34,835 nt of DNA from Aquipseudomonas alcaligenes MRY13-0052. GTDB lineage: Bacteria; Pseudomonadota; Gammaproteobacteria; Pseudomonadales; Pseudomonadaceae. The notes beneath the pieces are model-generated. The model saw only the letters and a program-made list of their open reading frames with translations, had not been told where the DNA came from and made no database searches. Below are positions 33,022 to 34,835 of the stretch, one piece after another (the first letter of the stretch is position 1; each line of letters opens with the position of its first letter). The translations under genes were made by a program, and so were the position numbers. The DNA lies in the NCBI GenBank assembly GCA_000474255.1, contig BATO01000068.1, positions 1-34,835 on the forward strand. Reading direction: 5' to 3'.

Positions 33022-33151
33022 CGTAGGGTGTGCTGCGCGCACCTGGAGGGGCGGGTGCACCCAAAAAGACAAAATGAGCGATGGGGCGAGGGGCGTTCGA
33101 CAGCAAGAAGAGCGGTGGGCTGAAGCGGAGCGCCGCCCGGCCCGCCCTACG
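33022..33151. repeat. Composite palindromic repeat with CGTAGGG/CCCTACG ends
   Basis: It opens with CGTAGGGTGTGCTGCGCGCAC (33022-33042; 18 of its bases recur at 10576-10593) and closes with the second copy of the 43-bp repeat (33109-33151; 39 of 43 match 24745-24787). The outer CGTAGGG and CCCTACG are inverted, so the whole could be one element with a variable middle. Confidence 0.7.
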
Positions 33152-33211
33152 AGGGTGCGTTGAGGGGCGTCGTGGCTCGGCGGCAATCCGTAGGTGCCGG
33201 CAGCTCCGTTT

Positions 33212-33237
33212 GGTGGATGTAAAAAGCGACATCCACC
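33212..33237 (-). terminator. Perfect 9-bp hairpin after the response regulator gene
   Basis: GGTGGATGT and ACATCCACC pair perfectly around AAAAAGCG. On the minus strand it begins 31 nt after the stop of the response regulator gene. The T-run is in the loop, not after the stem, so it is not a classic terminator, but it is well placed to end or protect that transcript. It also resembles a common Pseudomonas intergenic palindrome. Confidence 0.45.
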
Positions 33238-33268
33238 CTACACAGCCCTCACCATCGTGCGGCTGGGT

Positions 33269-33913
33269 TCAATCGTCCGGGCTGATGATGCCCTTGCGTA
33301 CGGCGTAGAGGACCAGGCCGGGGATGTCGTGGATGTCCAGGCGCTTCATGATCTGGGCACGATGGGCCTCCACGGTCTTGACGCTGAGGCCGAGGCCGTC
33401 GGCGATGGAACGGGTGGAGGCACCGCGGCTGATCAGGCGGAGGATCTCCACCTGGCGCTGGGTGAGGCCGGGGTCTTCGCTGCCGTGCTGGCGGGACAGG
33501 GCCTGGTCGATCACCGGCTGGGCGATGGCCGAGCTGAGGTAGCGCTGGCCACGGTCGACGGCCTTGAGGGCGAGGGCCAGCTCGACCATGGCGGCGTCCT
33601 TGAGCAGGTAGCCGTAGGCGCCTTTCTCCAGGGCGGAGAGCACCACCTCGGCATCGGTGTGCATCGACAGCATCAGTACGCGGGATTCGGGCACACGGGT
33701 GCCGAGGCGCTGCAGGGCCTCCAGGCCATCCACACCGTGCATGGAGATGTCGAGGAGAATGATGTCCGGCTTCAGTCGCTCGGCCATCTCGACGGCCTGT
33801 TCGCCGTCCTCCGCTTCTCCAACTACTTCGTAACCCTCCAGGTCGTTGACCATGGCGCGGACGCCAACGCGGATCAGTGCGTGGTCGTCGGCCAGCAACA
33901 GGCGACAGGTCAT
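33269..33913 (-). CDS. NarL/FixJ-type response regulator
   Basis: A 214-residue two-domain regulator. The receiver has the acidic pair D9-D10, phosphoacceptor D55 in IILLDISMHG, S83 region and K105 in GYLLKDA. A LuxR-type helix-turn-helix (about 148-208) follows: LTQRQVEILRLISRGASTRSIA then LGLSVKTVEAHRAQIMKRL. ATG 33913 is preceded by AAGGAG with 6 nt spacing. No sensor kinase is in the window; a CheB gene lies 175 bp upstream on the same strand. It resembles GacA/NarL-class regulators in layout, but which system it serves cannot be told here. Confidence 0.9.
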   Translation of the reverse strand: MTCRLLLADDHALIRVGVRAMVNDLEGYEVVGEAEDGEQAVEMAERLKPDIILLDISMHGVDGLEALQRLGTRVPESRVLMLSMHTDAEVVLSALEKGAYGYLLKDAAMVELALALKAVDRGQRYLSSAIAQPVIDQALSRQHGSEDPGLTQRQVEILRLISRGASTRSIADGLGLSVKTVEAHRAQIMKRLDIHDIPGLVLYAVRKGIISPDD

Positions 33914-34088
33914 GGGCGCTCCTTGCGCAACGCGTCGTTCATGCATTACTCCAGGTGCAGGCCGCCCTGAAAAAGAGCACGCCTACAGGTACGGAGTAGC
34001 ATCCGACACGAAGGTTCGCCCGGATCGACCGGACGGACGGTAGCACCGGGCCAGCATCCTGCCGGCTCGTTTCAGGGGTTGCGGCCTT

Positions 34089-34835
<747 letters not shown>

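Larger units (their letters stand above)
32873..33268. other. 396-bp gene-free region packed with palindromes
   Basis: Between the converging tpbA and response regulator genes. In order it holds a small 5-bp hairpin CGGCG-GCTTT-CGCCG (32873-32887), a Pseudomonas REP (32907-32933), a composite repeat (33022-33151) and a 9-bp hairpin (33212-33237). I see no gene in it. Confidence 0.7.

Noticed and set aside
32946-33060. Short direct and inverted words after the REP as a possible CRISPR-like or integron array
   Set aside because: There are no regular repeats and spacers; the pieces are different palindrome fragments.

Overview
The window is about 34.8 kb of GC-rich chromosomal DNA, and its gene content points to a Pseudomonas species of the P. 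aeruginosa group. It carries a GlgA/TreZ/MalQ/TreY/GlgX block next to a YbhP/ClsB/YbhN block, a TpbA-type periplasmic phosphatase, a membrane PQQ glucose dehydrogenase, a Pseudomonas-type REP hairpin and Pseudomonas-style intergenic palindromes. I see no phage, transposase, tRNA, rRNA or CRISPR. Comparisons with P. aeruginosa are from memory, not from an alignment.

Layout. (1) 1-5053, plus strand: the tail of a likely TonB-type protein, a putative porin, a secreted coiled-coil protein, a YbjN-family protein, a membrane-anchored parvulin-type prolyl isomerase and a LysR-type regulator. (2) 5143-24508, minus strand: one long co-directional block read from right to left. It runs glgA-treZ-malQ-treY-DUF2934-glgX, then a four-gene cassette (acyl-CoA dehydrogenase-like, PIG-L deacetylase, NodS-like methyltransferase, glycosyltransferase). 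After a 461-bp gap come a zinc alcohol dehydrogenase, DUF72, ybhP-like, clsB and ybhN-like genes. Most junctions overlap by 1, 4 or 8 nt. (3) 24953-27173: a stand-alone PncC/CinA-C-like gene, an MscS-family channel gene and a Cys-rich copper-binding-type protein. (4) 27177-30716, minus strand: gcd followed 3 nt later by a lipoprotein lactonase, which together form a periplasmic glucose-to-gluconate step. (5) 31004-32872: two small unrecognised genes and a tpbA homologue, in DNA rich in palindromic repeats. (6) 33269-34835, minus strand: a NarL-type response regulator and the catalytic part of a CheB methylesterase cut by the window end.

How the genes work together. GlgA, MalQ, GlgX, TreY and TreZ make, trim and convert alpha-glucan to trehalose, a stress and osmotic protectant. 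The glgE, treS and glgB genes expected beside this block in P. aeruginosa are not in the window; their place is taken by the porin/PpiC/LysR cluster, and the junction coincides with a palindromic repeat. GAAC-N16/17-TC type sites resembling AlgU (RpoE-like) promoters can be seen before glgA, pncC, the MscS gene and the small gene at 31004. All four are weak-to-moderate matches, but together they suggest envelope or osmotic stress control. The best candidate for an undescribed system is the four-gene cassette fused by overlapping stop/start codons to glgX: it combines glycosyl transfer, N-deacetylation, methylation and a flavin dehydrogenase fold, and looks like a pathway for a modified amino sugar or a small glycoside.
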